This document shows, piece after piece, positions 63,732 through 64,000 of a stretch of 64,000 bases of DNA. Below the pieces are notes generated by a model. That model made no database searches, had not been told where the DNA came from, and saw only the letters and a program-made list of their open reading frames with translations. Both the position numbers and the translations under genes were made by a program. Each line of letters starts with the position of its first letter. Positions within the stretch are counted from its first letter, which is position 1. Where the stretch lies: the NCBI RefSeq assembly GCF_015277675.1, contig NZ_JADHEC010000021.1, forward strand, positions 1 through 64,000, written 5' to 3'. Origin of the DNA: Flavobacterium soyangense. Lineage in GTDB: Bacteria > Bacteroidota > Bacteroidia > Flavobacteriales > Flavobacteriaceae.

Positions 63732-64000
63732 TTAGCCTATTTTATTGACCACCTCATAGGTTTTTGCCGTAAGAGTTTTTGCTTCATCCTTCCCGATAAG
63801 ATCAGAATATCTGTGGTACAATTTTTTCCAAGCCTCTTTGATTTTAGGGTCTAATTTTAGGCTTTCCTCTGTAGGATAAACTTCGGTGGTCCTCCCCATC
63901 GATTTTCTTTCCACCAATTTTTTTTGTTCCATTTTTTCGATCAAACGGGTAATTGTCGAAGGACTAAGCAGCATTTCCTCACTGATTTTATTGGGTTGAA
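63732..64000 (-). CDS. MarR-family regulator (5' end cut by window edge)
   Basis: Winged-helix regulator that continues past the window edge. The visible part has the recognition helix ISEEMLLSPSTITRLIEKME and the wing KKLVERKSMGRTTEVY, then a C-terminal helix EAWKKLYHRYSDLIG. An internal ATG at 63974 could be mistaken for the start, but the frame is open and family-like through to base 64000. Its direction and position make it the likely regulator of the two oxidoreductase genes below it, 63 bp away. Confidence 0.85.
   Translation of the reverse strand, partial: QPNKISEEMLLSPSTITRLIEKMEQKKLVERKSMGRTTEVYPTEESLKLDPKIKEAWKKLYHRYSDLIGKDEAKTLTAKTYEVVNKIG

Overview
The window is an AT-rich chromosomal segment from a member of the Bacteroidota, most likely a Flavobacterium-like member of the Flavobacteriaceae. 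The evidence is a SusC/SusD pair, several TonB-dependent receptors, lipoproteins with typical lipoboxes, a protein ending in a type IX secretion (Por) sorting domain, promoters of the TTTG-N20-TAnnTTTG type, and a short-chain threonine dehydrogenase of the kind known from Flavobacterium. I see no rRNA, tRNA or CRISPR array.

Region 1 (about 0.2-22.1 kb) is one large sugar locus. A divergent GntR-type regulator faces an uninterrupted plus-strand run: galM, galK, galT, glpD, glpK, glpF, susC, susD, an exported GH2 beta-galactosidase, an exported GH36 alpha-galactosidase, galE and a Na+/galactose symporter close to vSGLT. It encodes outer-membrane uptake, removal of alpha- and beta-linked galactose, the Leloir pathway and a complete glycerol route. 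The combination suggests a locus for galactosylglycerols (galactolipid head groups or floridoside) rather than plain lactose or melibiose. This is inference, but testable.

Region 2 (22.1-36.2 kb): a decayed IS5-type transposase fragment, an orphan TonB receptor, an amino acid permease and an ALDH7-type dehydrogenase facing each other, a periplasmic cyclic-nucleotide phosphodiesterase-like protein, then a secreted endonuclease/exonuclease/phosphatase-fold enzyme divergent from a TonB receptor plus DUF5689 lipoprotein (possible nucleic-acid scavenging), an LD-carboxypeptidase and a YraN protein.

Region 3 (36.2-45.1 kb): a REP-associated transposase (RAYT) bracketed by identical 37-bp palindromic elements, a 12-repeat NHL protein with a type IX sorting tail, a P-loop protein divergent from an XRE regulator across a near-perfect 21-bp palindrome, and mfd translationally overlapped with a lipoprotein gene.

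Region 4 (45.2-54.7 kb): threonine dehydrogenase, then four exported peptidases (M3, DUF885, M1, S8) and a metallo-beta-lactamase-fold hydrolase.

Region 5 (54.9-64 kb): an EcoRV-like restriction-modification pair sits directly upstream of, and divergent from, the suf Fe-S cluster operon. The suf operon (sufA-sufB-sufC-sufD) carries two foreign inserts: a YoeB-type toxin-antitoxin module between sufB and sufC, and a four-helix-bundle (23S IVP family) gene without a usable start codon between sufC and sufD. The window ends with two NAD(P)-binding oxidoreductases and a MarR regulator cut by the window edge.
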